A stretch of DNA of 64,000 bases. Source: Gymnopus androsaceus JB14. Its lineage: Eukaryota; Basidiomycota; Agaricomycetes; Agaricales; Omphalotaceae. Positions 22,881 through 33,397 of this stretch are shown piece after piece. Position 1 is the first letter of the stretch; each line of letters starts with the position of its first letter. Made by a program: the position numbers and the translations under genes. The stretch is taken from positions 1-64,000 of the forward strand of contig ML769534.1 of assembly GCA_009733575.1 (NCBI GenBank), in the 5' to 3' direction. The notes under the pieces are model-generated. The model was not told the DNA's origin. It searched no databases and was given only the letters and a program-made list of their open reading frames with translations.

Positions 22881-24921
22881 ATGTTCCACTCTGCTGCTCT
22901 CATCGCCTTTGCTTTCCTCGCTGTCGCTTACGGCCAACAGGTCGGTACGCTCACACCTGAGGTTCACCCTCCTCTTACCTGGGAGACATGTACCGCATCT
23001 GGTTGCACGACTGTGGAAGCATCGGTTGTCATCGACGCGAACTGGCGTTTCCTGCACCAAGTTGGTTCCGCGACTAACTGTTACGAGGGTATGCGACTTC
23101 ACATCTCTTGGTATTATTATTTGTATATTTATTTATTTTAACAGGCAACGAATGGGACCTGAGTATTTGCACTAGTACGATAATTTTACGTTTTAAAATT
23201 TCTCTATGTACTAATTCATTCTATCTACAGGCCCCACTGTCTGGTACGAAGTTGGTCATCTATTTGTGCAGATAATTTTCTAACATATCCGTAGCACTAC
23301 AGAGTGTGCACTCGACGGAGCTGACTACGAAGGCAAATTGGTCTTTTCTTTCTTTCGCACTCCATTCTAATACATAGATTTCCAGAAACCTACGGTGTTA
23401 CCACCACCGCTGACTCTTTGACTATCGGCTACGTGACAGTCTCTGAGCAAAAGAACGTTGGTTCCCGGTTGTATTTGATGGCTGCTGGAAGCGAGTCCGA
23501 ATACGAGATCTTCAAACTGGTCAACCAGGAATTCACCTTTACCGTCGATGTTTCTACCCTCCCTTGTGGTATTAACGGAGCCCTCTACTTCTCGCAAATG
23601 GACGCGGATGGTGGACTTGTAAGTTTGAATACAGATGATTAAATGTATATCACATCTCAACTGGTCCTATAGGCTCGTTTCCCTACTAACAAGGCCGGCG
23701 CTCAGTACGGAACTGGTTACTGTGACTCTCAATGCCCTCGGGACATCAAGTTCATCGATGGAGTTGCAAACATCGTTGACTGGGTGCGCTCAAGCTTCCT
23801 GTTACCAGGCTGAATATTGTATACTGACGGCCTGGCATGGATGTATGTAGACGGCTAACGCTCAGGACCCTAACGGTAACAGTGGAACCGGTAGCATGGG
23901 TACCTGCTGTGCTGAGATGGATGTGAGTCCTCATAAAACGTTCACATCAAAGGTCCACTCACAGTTCACTAGATCTGGGAAGCCAACTCGATTTCGACAG
24001 CTTTGACTGCTCACGCTTGCACTGTGACTGAACAAACGGCCTGCACTGGTACCGAATGTTCTCAGGCCAACTCCACCGCCGGGTTCTGCGACCAGGCTGG
24101 CTGCGACTTCAACCCGTTCCGTCTTGGTGCCACCGACTTCTACGGCCCCGGATTGACTGTTGACACCACTCAGCCTATCACTGTTCGTCACCCAGTTTAT
24201 CTCTTCGAACAACGAGAGCACTGGTACTCTTTCTGCCATTAACCGTCTCTACGTCCAGAACGGAAAAGTTATTCAAAACGCTATGACGGACGTATCCGGC
24301 ATCACTGCTACGAACGCTATTTCGACCGAGTTCTGCGAGCAAGAAACTGTAGCCTTTGCCGAGACTGACACCTTTGACCAGAAGGGTGGATTGGCAGCTA
24401 TGGCTGAAGCCTTCAACACTGGTATGGTCTTGGTTATGTCCATCTGGGATGACACCGCCGTAAGTGAAAAAAACAAAAACAGGAATGAAACTGTTCTGAC
24501 CTCAAATAGGTGAACATGCTCTGGCTCGACAGCGACTTCCCTACCACCGGAACTGCACCAGGTGACAAGCGAGGAACTTGCCCGACTACCTCTGGTGATT
24601 CCGCCGCCGTCGAAGCTGCGTCTCCCAATGCCCACGTCATCTTCTCCAACATCAAGTTTGGTGCCATTGGCTCGACGTTCAGCGCCACTGGAACCACTGG
24701 AACTGGAACTGGAACTGGTACCGGCACCGGTACTGCACCTGCCGCAACACAAACCGTGTTCGGCCAGTGGTAAGTTTCCATGTGTACTAGCTCTCTCTCT
24801 TTATTACTGACCAAACCTTTCATCCTCTAGTGGCGGTATCGGCTGGACTGGACCAACTGTTTGTGCTGCTGGATCTACTTGCCAATTGAACAACGCCTAC
24901 TTCAGTCAGTGTTTGGCTTAG
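22881..24921 (+). pseudogene. GH7 cellobiohydrolase with CBM1, one-base frameshift
   Basis: This is a secreted reducing-end cellobiohydrolase for crystalline cellulose. Ten exons can be placed: 22881-23088, 23145-23174, 23231-23243, 23295-23332, 23386-23618, 23673-23783, 23851-23922, 23973-24459, 24510-24769 and 24831-24921. A signal peptide ([18 protein letters not shown]) is followed by [16 protein letters not shown]. The catalytic signature CCAEMDIWEANS is split by an intron after EMD; its first and last Glu are the nucleophile and acid/base of the family. A Thr/Gly linker and CBM1 close the protein, about 513 residues as in the family. Exon 8 holds one base too many: the frame reads ITV, and [14 protein letters not shown] follows one base later (about 24183-24188). 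As written, translation ends at 24242, before the linker and CBM1. Either a recent mutation or an assembly error. The fourth intron seems to start with GC (23333). Confidence 0.9.
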
Positions 24922-25317
24922 ATGTCTGTATCCTTCATTTTTGCTTGGAGGACGGCTGGCTTTTACCTCGTAGACACGTTGAAAAATGACCGTATATCAT
25001 GAATATTATTTGAATCGTTTCGCTCAAAGATATCTCACTCGTATTGAAGAGATCGTGAAGAGGGGCATTTAAACTTTCAGAAACTTACATGGTACATCAC
25101 GAAGGCTGCCTGCCCAAGACGTCGAGCAACCAAATTTTATCAGCCCACACCATCTCGGAGGTCGCCCAAGACATTCAATATACAAGTCCAAAGGACAACC
25201 TTGATATCTATCAAACCATGTTTCCATGTTCCACTACGCAACCTCCTTTGAAGAGTTCCAGCACTCGAGTTGATGCACAAGTTGGATCAGAGTCTGAAGT
25301 ACTTTTCTCCAAGCGAC
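24648..25317 (+). repeat. segmental duplication, copy 2 (partner at 1-668)
   Basis: The last 274 bp of the GH7 gene and about 396 bp of its 3' flank are repeated at 1-668 with high identity. The flanking 25089-25317 part has no recognised gene and ends about 290 bp upstream of the Chs5 start. Confidence 0.9.
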
Positions 25318-25608
25318 ACACGAGATCTCCGGCGAATGGGCGAGCAATTCGAACAAGTAATCCGACGAGCTTCGCGTATTTTTGACCAATCTATTCGGAG
25401 ATCTAAGCTTCATATGCACGTTCACCGAACCTCGAAAGGGTCTTTGAGTTCGCCCTTTTGAGCCTCGAACGTCGTCCATCTGAGTCTCCGCTGCAGATAT
25501 TCGAAAGATATGATGAGCGGAAAAAGGAAGAAGACGCTTTGACAATGACATGTATTACGTGGGATCATTTTCTGTTCATTCGCGACCACCAACACAAACG
25601 ACGAAGAA

Positions 25609-27283
25609 ATGGCGCAGAGCATAGACCATGCACCGGAAAGCTTCACATTTACAGTTGGAAAGCTCGGTAAGCTCATAATTATCTCAGAATTACTTGCAAA
25701 TATCTAACAATAATTCCAATTCTCAGATGCTGGCATGGCTGTAAGCCAACGCATTCATTTTGCTCATTAACACTCACAAAATGTCTGAATAGATCCTTTT
25801 GGGTGAAAGGGCCCATTTGATAGAATTTCCATCGATTTTGCTACCTCCAGGAGCCACGGCAGGATCGATAGTGAACATTGCTGTTCACCAGAATCGCTCG
25901 GAGGAGAAACGACGAGATGGCGAATTTTGGGCTTTGCAGCAGGAGATTGTTCAGGAATTTGGCGTAGCAATGCCAGAGGCTCCGAAGTTACAGGTGCGTT
26001 CATTGACTGCTCGTTGGAATATTCATTTACAATTTCCCAGCTCCGGAATGTCACTCAAACCTCCGTCACTCTTGAATGGCCATCAGTGAAGCTGGCTACC
26101 GCCAAACTGCGCTCTCTGGACATCTACCGGAATGGACAAAGACTGGCAGCAATACCGTCTCCAACGACGAATACTTCGACCAAACTATCTGGTTTGGATA
26201 TGCAGACAGAATACACTTTCCAGCTTATCCTCCGAACAACCGCTGGCACTTTCCCGTCCAACATCATTAAGATTCGTACCCATAGCATCGAAGATACTTC
26301 AGGTATCTCCGTCTGCTTTGGCAACTGCCAGGACGAAGTCTTGCTGGAGAACGCCAAGATGGCGCTGAGAGAGATGCGAGCAAAATGGAGCGACAAAATA
26401 CAGATCGATACTACTCATTTTGTCTGCACAACCCCCGCCGCGACTCCGAATGGTGCTAACGCCAGCGGCAGTCCCGGTACTGGCCCAGGCGTCGAGTATC
26501 AGAGGGCGCTGCAGTTGAGCATACCCGTCGTTACGCCACATTGGATTCTCGCCTGTCATTCCGAGAAAAAGTTCGTAGTGTCCCTACACATATTTTTAAT
26601 GCTTGCTAACCTTGTGATTGTAGAATGGTAGCCATTGGACCCTACTACCTTGGCGCCGAGCCCTCTGCCTCCACCCATTCCTTCCGCCCACAATCCATGT
26701 CACAAGCATCTCAGTCATCCACGTCCGTCGCTGGCCGTGCTAACCGTGCATCGATGCCTGCGCCAACGCGTAAATCTTCTACGTCGCCCACTTCTCCTGC
26801 CACCCCCGAATCAAATTCTGCGTTTGTCAATCAGCCCGCACCTCCATCTATTCCGGAAGAAGAGCCATCCACTATCTCAGAATCAACGTCGTCACCACCT
26901 CCCAAGCCTACCCGAATCGCCTGATTTGGATGATTCTGTAACGCCTACGGCCACGAAAACGAAAAAGCCGCAGCGGAACTATGAACCGCGAGTTTCGCTT
27001 CCCTCCGGAACCTAGTACATCCCCTGTCACGACGGAAGCTGTACCGGCAGGGAGAAAGTCGCCTCCTGCTGCGTTACCTGTTCAGCAACACCAAGGAGAT
27101 GAAGCGGAGGATGGTGAGGATGAACCATCGTCATTGGCTAATAGAATGATAACTCCATCTGCAATCGAAGTTCCTCCTCCTCCTCCAGTGGAGAAGGAAA
27201 GATCGGTGAGCAGTGGGAGCCATCAGTCTCATGATGACGGGGACGATGATGTTGGGTTTACGGAGGAGGTTGATTTGAGCTAG
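25609..27283 (+). CDS. CHS5: Chs5-like protein (exomer scaffold; FN3 and BRCT domains)
   Basis: Chs5 is the scaffold of the exomer coat that carries chitin synthase Chs3 and other cargoes from the trans-Golgi to the plasma membrane. Six exons keep one frame: 25609-25666, 25727-25740 (14 nt), 25793-25993, 26041-26570, 26624-26887 and 26974-27283, giving 458 residues. Recognised parts are the N-terminal Chs5 domain (SFTFTVGKLDAGMAILLGER, then HLIEFPSILLPPG), an FN3 domain (NVTQTSVTLEWPS, SLDIYRNGQRLAAIP, TEYTFQLILRTTAG), and a BRCT domain (ISVCFGNCQDE, KWSDKIQIDTTHFVCT, LSIPVVTPHWILAC). A Ser/Pro-rich tail ends in the conserved acidic stretch DDDVGFTEEVDLS. The last intron (26888-26973) restores the frame; reading through it would stop at 26924. 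The start is the first ATG before the domain. The gene looks intact. Confidence 0.9.
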
Positions 27284-27491
27284 TGTAGAGTCTGGGACAG
27301 CTGTCGCGTATTTAACTATATCCCTCTTTCGTTTTGTCACTTCGGATACCTTCATGAATATTAATCATGTTCGTTGTGGAATCTTGGTATGGAGAGTCAG
27401 CGATGAGCAACAGAATTGCCGCCGAGTTCATGCGTAAGCTCTGAGCAATGTGAATCTGGCGTCTAAAAGTGCTTGTCCCAAACTACGAGCC

Positions 27492-27981
27492 ATGTCCGCC
27501 GAATCCGCCCAACAATCTGCTCAACTTCTTTACGCGCCTCATGTCCAACACAACACCCTCACTCTAACCTCCATTAAATTCATCTCTTCTGCATTTGCCG
27601 GCGCCGTTGCTGGCGTGCTCGGCCTCACCAACTTGGCTGGATTTGGCTTATTTGCGCTGGCGATGCTCTGGGCCGCATTTTGTATTTATATCATATGCTG
27701 TCAGGGGAAACCGGGACGATATTTGGCTAGCTCGGTAGCTGGGAGTGGATCAGGGAATGGAGGTGCAAGTGCGCTGATGGAACTGTTAAACCCGGGCTCG
27801 GATAACGCGTTTACGTTCGTGCTGGTTTGGACGTTGTTCTATGGTGAGCAGCTATGTGGATTCTTTGTTGTGGAGAGACTCTGATAGCTTGTATTTTACA
27901 GGCATAGTGCACGGTACGTCTTCTACTTTCAACGCTCGAATCTATCTCATTTCTTTGTTTGTTCGTTCAGTGTATGATTGA
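27492..27981 (+). CDS. EMC6: ER membrane protein complex subunit 6
   Basis: EMC6 is a small core subunit of the ER membrane protein complex, which inserts tail-anchored and multi-pass membrane proteins. Exons 27492-27843, 27902-27913 (12 nt) and 27971-27981 give 124 residues. The protein has a short soluble N-terminus, two hydrophobic segments (FISSAFAGAVAGVLGL and FGLFALAMLWAAFCIYIICC), a loop, and a third near the end. The C-terminus NAFTFVLVWTLFYGIVHVYD is the most conserved part of the family and is assembled across both micro-introns. Length and topology fit the family. The start is the ATG after GAGCC; an upstream in-frame extension exists but is not needed. The final two exons and the 3' flank are duplicated at 30190 and 34333. 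Confidence 0.9.
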
Positions 27982-29014
27982 ATAGTCTACAAGGATTCTA
28001 ATTTATAGATAATGCAATGAAGCCCACGTCCAACACGCGTCCGGGTTTATGCCATACTGTCTCCCAGTTATGCTGAATATTAATGTGCAACACGCACGGT
28101 ACACGATGATATATTATCGTTCTTGTTCCTTATTCTTTTCTGCTTCATGTTAGTCCCCCCTGGGACGAAGTCACCTACGCTTCTATCATAGACGTATCTT
28201 GGCTCATTCAGTGAAACAGGAGGCCAAATGGCCTTTTCGTGCAGCCTCCATACGCGGTTTAGGCCTAGAAGGATTTACTGATGCTCAAGGTTAACAGAGA
28301 GACCTGGACTTCAATAAACTGGGTCTTTGAGCCGACATAAGGTGCCTGGCTTGTGCTTTCGATTATTCTCATCCTGATACGACAGGTCACAGCACCCCGA
28401 CATCTTTACTCGTGAATCCTCCCATGGCCATCTTCTCCCGACACACCTCTGACTCGAGAGCCTCGAGGCACAGATGAATCTGATATATGATAGAACCTGT
28501 AAGTTTCATCCCGAATCCTGGCCCTTTGAAAAAATACACTAACGGACATTTGAAGCCTTTACGCACGTAGTCGGATCCATGTTCTTCGTCGCCGTCGTCT
28601 TCGCCCAAGGGTGGCCAATGCAGCATTTGGATGATGCCTTTCCTTTGTTCCCAAAATGACCTATTGCACCTGTGCTCGCAGTGAGTGAGTATGATGAGCA
28701 ATTGCCACCGAAGACACATCGATCTCCTCAATAGCGTGGTATCTACTCGCTGATGTCATTCTAGCAGATCCCAGACCTCCAGAAACCGCTGCTTTCAGCG
28801 AAACCATAATGTGATATTTCTTCGCTATACTTGACCCGGAACAGTCTCAGCTTTCCGAAATTGAAACAGACCCTATCTTGTAAGCATTACACAGTTCCTT
28901 TCTTCTGACCACCATGTCCAGACCTCGAAGCAGATCTGCTCCTCCGTTTTCAGCTCGCGATTTGGAAGAAAATTGGGCGCTCAGAGAAGATGGTGTAGAA
29001 GTCGAAGATCTATA
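27902..29014. repeat. triplicated block, copy 1 (EMC6 3' end and flank)
   Basis: From GGCATAGTGCACGGTACGTC (EMC6 exon 2) through the 3' flank (TGTGCAACACGCACGGTACAC, CTCATCCTGATACGA, CTCCAGAAACCGCTGCTTTC), the sequence recurs at 30190-31030 and 34333-35270. The copies have lost the first EMC6 exon and contain many indels. This copy is followed by kinase copy 1; the intact EMC6 marks it as the ancestral one. Confidence 0.85.
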
Positions 29015-29956
29015 CACTGGCTGGTCCAAATTTGCGGTTGCGAAAGATAATGCGAACGCTTGTATTGATTAGATTGTGCCAGGTTTAGTCCATCTGATAA
29101 CATATTTGCTAATCAAAACTTTATGCGAAAGACATTCTTTTGCCAAAAAATACAAGGCAAGCTAATGTCTTTCGCAGCTGTAAATAGTAGTCACGGTGAT
29201 TTGTATTAGTTGCTAGCTACCGTTTTGCAGCTGCGAAGATATTAACTTGCTTGTATTTTTCTGGCAAAGATTGTCTTTCGCATGAAGTTTTGATTAGTAA
29301 TATAGTTTATCAATGCACTAATCTGGCACAATCTATCATTACCAGCCATTTTGCGTATATTTTGCAACCACCAAAATTGACCAGCCAGTGACATGGATCC
29401 CGCCGATTTAGCCGAATTTTCTTCCGTCCAAATCTTCAGAGGTTTACACCCCAGAAGGATGTACTGGGTTGACGACAACAAAGTTCTCAAACTCTTCTCT
29501 TACTTGGTCGACGTTTCGGTCATGGTAGCAAATATGGACCTTGCTCGTACCAAGGTTCCAGTTCCTCGAGTGTTGCGTTATGGATATTCAGGCAACTGCT
29601 CGTATATCTTGATGGAGAGAATTCTTCATCGTGATCTTTCGGTCGTGATGAAGAGTCGGAAGCTCAACTACATGCCCGCTCAAGTGACATATTGCATAGA
29701 CTATATTGTCCGCGAACTGGCCGCGCTAGGATTGAGCCATAACGACTTGCACCCAAGAAACATCCTGGTCGATGATAATGGAACAATAGTTTCAATCATT
29801 GACTGGGACCCTTGTACCCCAAACCACGCAGGCGTAGAGTATGCCAGAATGATTCGGAACTCCAACTCTCTTTTCTTGGATCTAGGAGTCCAAGATTGGT
29901 ACCATAGTTTCCTGCGATATTCCTTCGACCGTACAGGTGAAGAGATTGCGATTTGA
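28914..29956 (+). pseudogene. APH-type kinase, copy 1, split by a MITE
   Basis: This is the paralogue of the kinase at 33398-34284. The first 34 codons (MSRPRSRSAPPFSARDLEE ...) run to GATCTATACA, where a 376-bp element inserts. Coding sequence resumes at 29393 (MDPADLAEFSSVQIFRGLHP). The catalytic loop is GLSHNDLHPRNILVDDNG and the metal-binding motif SIIDWD, so the kinase core is preserved. The frame then ends early: a TGA at 29954-29956 replaces the GGA of copy 2, and the C-terminal exon (30122-30180 region) is cut off. The second half has its own ATG at the insertion edge and could give an N-terminally shortened product, but a pseudogene is more likely. Confidence 0.75.
29015..29390. mobile_element. 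MITE with CACTGGCTGGTC ends inside kinase copy 1
   Basis: CACTGGCTGGTC at 29015 and GACCAGCCAGTG ending at 29390 are perfect 12-bp inverted repeats; similarity continues inward (TTTGCGGTTGC / GCAACCACCAAA and GATTGTGCCAG / CTGGCACAATC). An inner inverted repeat ATGCGAAAGACATTCTTTGC lies around 29120-29280. The empty site (CTATACATGGAC) is known from kinase copy 2; at most one to three bases were duplicated. CACTG-type ends are reminiscent of CACTA-related elements, but that assignment is weak. Confidence 0.85.
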
Positions 29957-30189
29957 TGCAGTAGATGGCATCCCAAACTGCTTCCGCCAGTGGCCACTAA
30001 TGAAGTCCAAAGCGTCCCAACAGCTTTCTTCCCCTGTGACGGACCCTCGTAACCAATCATTCTCGGTGAGATGGACTTTGTTTTTTTGTTGGGAAAACAT
30101 AGCTGACTTTGCGATACGCAGCGTCAGAAAATTCGTCCGGTGAGACGGATACTGAGGGATCGAATTAGAATTGGACGCATGATTCTTTA

Positions 30190-31030
30190 AAGGCATAGTG
30201 CACGGTACCGTCTTTAATTCAACACTCTAGAGTAACTCGTCTCGTTTCTTCGTTTGTTCAGGGTATGACTGAATAGTGTTCACTGAGGATTTACTTTTAC
30301 TTTATAGATACTGCAATGAAGGCCACGTCGGGTTTGTGGCATACTGTCTCTCGGTTATGCTTGAACATGAATGTTTAATACACGGTACACGATAATATGT
30401 TATCTTTTTTTTCTTGATTCTTTTCTGCTCCGTGTTATTCTCCCCTGAGCCAACCCACCTACGCGTTTATCATAGGCGTACTTTGGCTCCTTCAGTGAAA
30501 CAGGAGGCCGAATCGCCTATTTCGCGCGGCTTCAATATGCGGTTAGAAAATTTTGCTGATCGGGGTTAGCAGATAGACCTTCAACCTGGAGTCGACTTGA
30601 GGTGCTTAGCTTTTGCTTTCGACTCTTCTCATTCTGATACGATACGTCACAGCACCCCGAGACATATCTCTGACTCGAGAGCCTCTTCTCATGGTAAAAC
30701 CTGTAAGTTCCATCTGAGTCCTGACCCTTTGAGGAATACACTAACAGACATTTCTTTCCTTTGTTCTCGAAACGGCTGTTGAACCTTGTGCTTCGCAGTG
30801 CACCATGAGTGAGTTATGATGAGCAATTAGCTCCGAGGAACCGCCAGCCAAGTAGATCCATCTTTAACGGTATGACATTACTGGCCTAGTAGACCTCTAG
30901 AAACTGCCGTTTTCAGCGAAATCATGATACAGTGACATTTATTTGCTACCGGAACAGTGCTTCATATGTTCTTCTCAGCTTTCCGAACTTGAAGCAGAGC
31001 CGAGTCCTCAGATCTATCTGCCCTTGTGGG
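30190..31030. repeat. triplicated block, copy 2 (decayed EMC6 3' end and flank)
   Basis: Starts AAAGGCATAGTGCACGGTAC, the EMC6 exon 2 and donor site, directly after the 3' end of kinase copy 1. The tiny last exon has become GGTATGACTGA. Homology with 27902-28870 continues to about CTTCTCAGCTTTCCGAACTT at 30970-30990. No EMC6 exon 1 is present, so it is non-coding. Confidence 0.8.
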
Positions 31031-32169
31031 CCCTCGTTTAATCCTGGACCATCTTACAATCATTTCTCAAGTCTATAACGATATAGGACCTCAATAATTG
31101 AAGGTATTGCCTTGTGCTTTTCTATGATAGTAGGGATATGTAGCCTAGGGACGGATTAGGAAGGTGAACTTTGCATGAGATAGCGTATCTACGACTCAAG
31201 AGCCTCAGGGTAGATTCAAATCCATGAATATTGTACACTGGTCTGTAAGTCCTTTCGCGGCCCTAGTCTTCTCCAAGAAAGAGGTTGATAGGAATGTCCT
31301 AGCCGTTCTATGGGACAACCCGAGTCGTATAATCTTTGCTGCATCTACGACTGAGCGCGTAAAACCTTCCTACTCTCTAGGAAAGATATCTCATGACATT
31401 TTCTTTTGTACCCAAAACGGAGTCGGGTTCAAAGTGATTGATGAGCCAATGATGAGCAACTGATGGGCAATCTGCACTCCCTTCAATTTTTGAGGTAACT
31501 ATCGATTTTCTCCCACGTAGTGTTCATGTTGGTTCCGTGTGCATCTTTACAGCATTTTGCCTGTTCGCGGTACTTCTGCGGATTCTTTTAACAGTATTTT
31601 CAGAGCCTCAGATAATCAATCGGGTGTGGGTCCTTGTATAATCCCATTTCGGACACGCATGCTAATCTCTGCAATGTTTAGCACCTCCCGAAGGATGGCA
31701 TGACATTGGCTCGCAAGGCTGGATGCAATAACTATTTGTCGTTTTTCTGTAGGAAAAAGACGATGTTTATTTCGGGGAGGAGAGGAAATAGGGAAAATCT
31801 TTGTGACATTTTTCAGCTCGCACTCTGACGTTTCTCTGCGACAAGCTACTTATCATGATCGTATGGACCCTCCCTCGAGTCATTTTACTTGATGAGCGCT
31901 CGTCGTTAATGATCTCTTTGTTTCTCAGTTCCGGAATTGGCCTAGTTTCCAACACTGCTCCAAAACTTGCCCGTGAATTTACACAATTCTTGCCGGCGGA
32001 GAAATCGCTCAAGATAGCATTCTAGGTATATAAAGCTCGAGCATGGACTCAAATCGACCACACAGAGTTCTGTTCCAAGTTCTGTGTTCTTTCGTTGTCT
32101 ACCTTCTCGTCGGTGAGGAACCATCTCCTTCTCCGTACTGTCCAGTTACTCATTACAATATAGCTTCTC
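31031..32169. other. intergenic; upstream region of the zinc-ribbon-like gene
   Basis: No gene is recognised here. TATATAAAG at 32026-32034 lies about 140 bp before the next start codon and is a reasonable TATA box for the gene at 32170. Confidence 0.5.
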
Positions 32170-33260
32170 ATGTCCAACTACCCATCCGGCTGGAACCCTG
32201 GCCATAATCAAGGCTATCCGGGTGGCCCCCCTCATGGTGCTGACTTTGGGCAAGCTCCCGACCAGTCTCATCTGTATCATCCTGGGCAAAATCCCTACCA
32301 GGCTTTTCCGCCTGCCTATGGGCCAACTCCCATGTCTCAAGGCGGCGATAATCGTTATAGCCCGCAATTCCCTCCTGGTGGTCAAGGTCGTGCAGGTCAT
32401 TTGGTTTTTTCTCCCTCGTATGCTGTACCAAACTCACTCGTATCTCACTAGTTTTCACTCCTGGTCCCAACGTTGCTCGTCAAGGATGGCTAGGACCCGC
32501 ATATGATCGTCAAGATCAACGCAACTCCGGCGGGCCTGCTCCAGGTTAGTCAAGTGCTTTCGTACATCTAGTTATCACTGTATTCATTATGGATTTAGGA
32601 AACGCTCCTGGTGTTGCCCCTCGCTTCCCCCATTACTCCCAGAACAACTGGAACAGCTCCTCCCGCATCAGCGACTCTGACTTTCGTTCGCGGTCCAGCG
32701 CTTCTTCCGGGGGTCTGGGATACGTCCAACCCCATGGCTACACTGCTTCTCCTCTTATGCCTTCCGGGATGCCTGGGGTAACCCCTCATTCAGTACGAGC
32801 ATTTGCTAATCAAGTACCTGTAGGCCCCGGTCTACCCATCCCTGGAGGCAGAGGAAGGCGGGCCCCTTCATACTCGGGGCCAAGCTCTAACGGGTCTGAT
32901 GAGTCGATTCCGAGATCTGCTGTCTCATCCGACCCGAACATGTATGTTGTTGGGCATCTCAGCCTTGGCTCGGGTAATAGCAACCGTAGTGGGAGGAGCC
33001 ACCCTTCGGAAAGCCTTGCCCGACGTCCTGAGCAAATCCCCGCCCCCGCCTACTCTGTTGCAGCCGCCGGTCCCTCTCGTAAGGAGGCTTCCTTGGAAGT
33101 GACTGCAGATCACCTTCAGAGATGCCCGAAGTGCAAGGGGATTATCTACAACACTGACGAAGGCAACCATGAATTCGAATGTCCTAATAATGAAAGCAAG
33201 AAGGATGACAAGGGCAGGCGTAGTAAGGGTAAAGGAAAAGGGAAAGGGAAAGAAGTTTAA
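32170..33260 (+). CDS. Pro/Gly/Ser-rich protein with C-terminal zinc-ribbon-like motif
   Basis: Three exons (32170-32395, 32452-32544 and 32599-33260) with GT/AG introns keep one frame for 326 residues. The N-terminal third is disordered and rich in Pro, Gly, Gln and Tyr (SGWNPGHNQGYPGGPPHG). The middle is Ser-rich. Near the end CPKCKGIIYNTDEGNHEFEC resembles a short zinc-binding knuckle (CxxC ... H ... C), and the protein ends in a Lys/Gly tail (KGKGKGKGKEV). I know no characterised homologue; RNA or DNA association is only an inference from the basic tail. The gene sits between duplicated blocks, so it was probably part of an insertion that separated block 2 from kinase copy 2. Confidence 0.75.
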
Positions 33261-33397
33261 ACGAGTCATGATTCTACTATCAATTTCCTACTCGAGTTTC
33301 ATTTTATTATGTAGGTCATAATCACGCCCCAAAATACATATGATCATCATATTATAGTCATTGATTCACACACTTCTTTTATTTCTTTCTGACCACC

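Noticed and set aside
24273..24823. Two long minus-strand frames opposite the GH7 gene (159 and 129 codons)
   Set aside because: They are antisense shadows of the GH7 exons and linker; the low-complexity Pro/Val and Ser/Gly runs are the complement of the Thr/Gly linker.
26635..27015. 126-codon plus-strand frame overlapping the Chs5 gene
   Set aside because: It is another frame of the Ser/Pro-rich Chs5 exon and of the last intron; the intron at 26888-26973 restores the conserved C-terminus instead.
32170..32451. Single-exon 93-codon gene ending at 32451
   Set aside because: The stop lies in an intron; splicing at 32396-32451 joins it to the downstream exons in frame.
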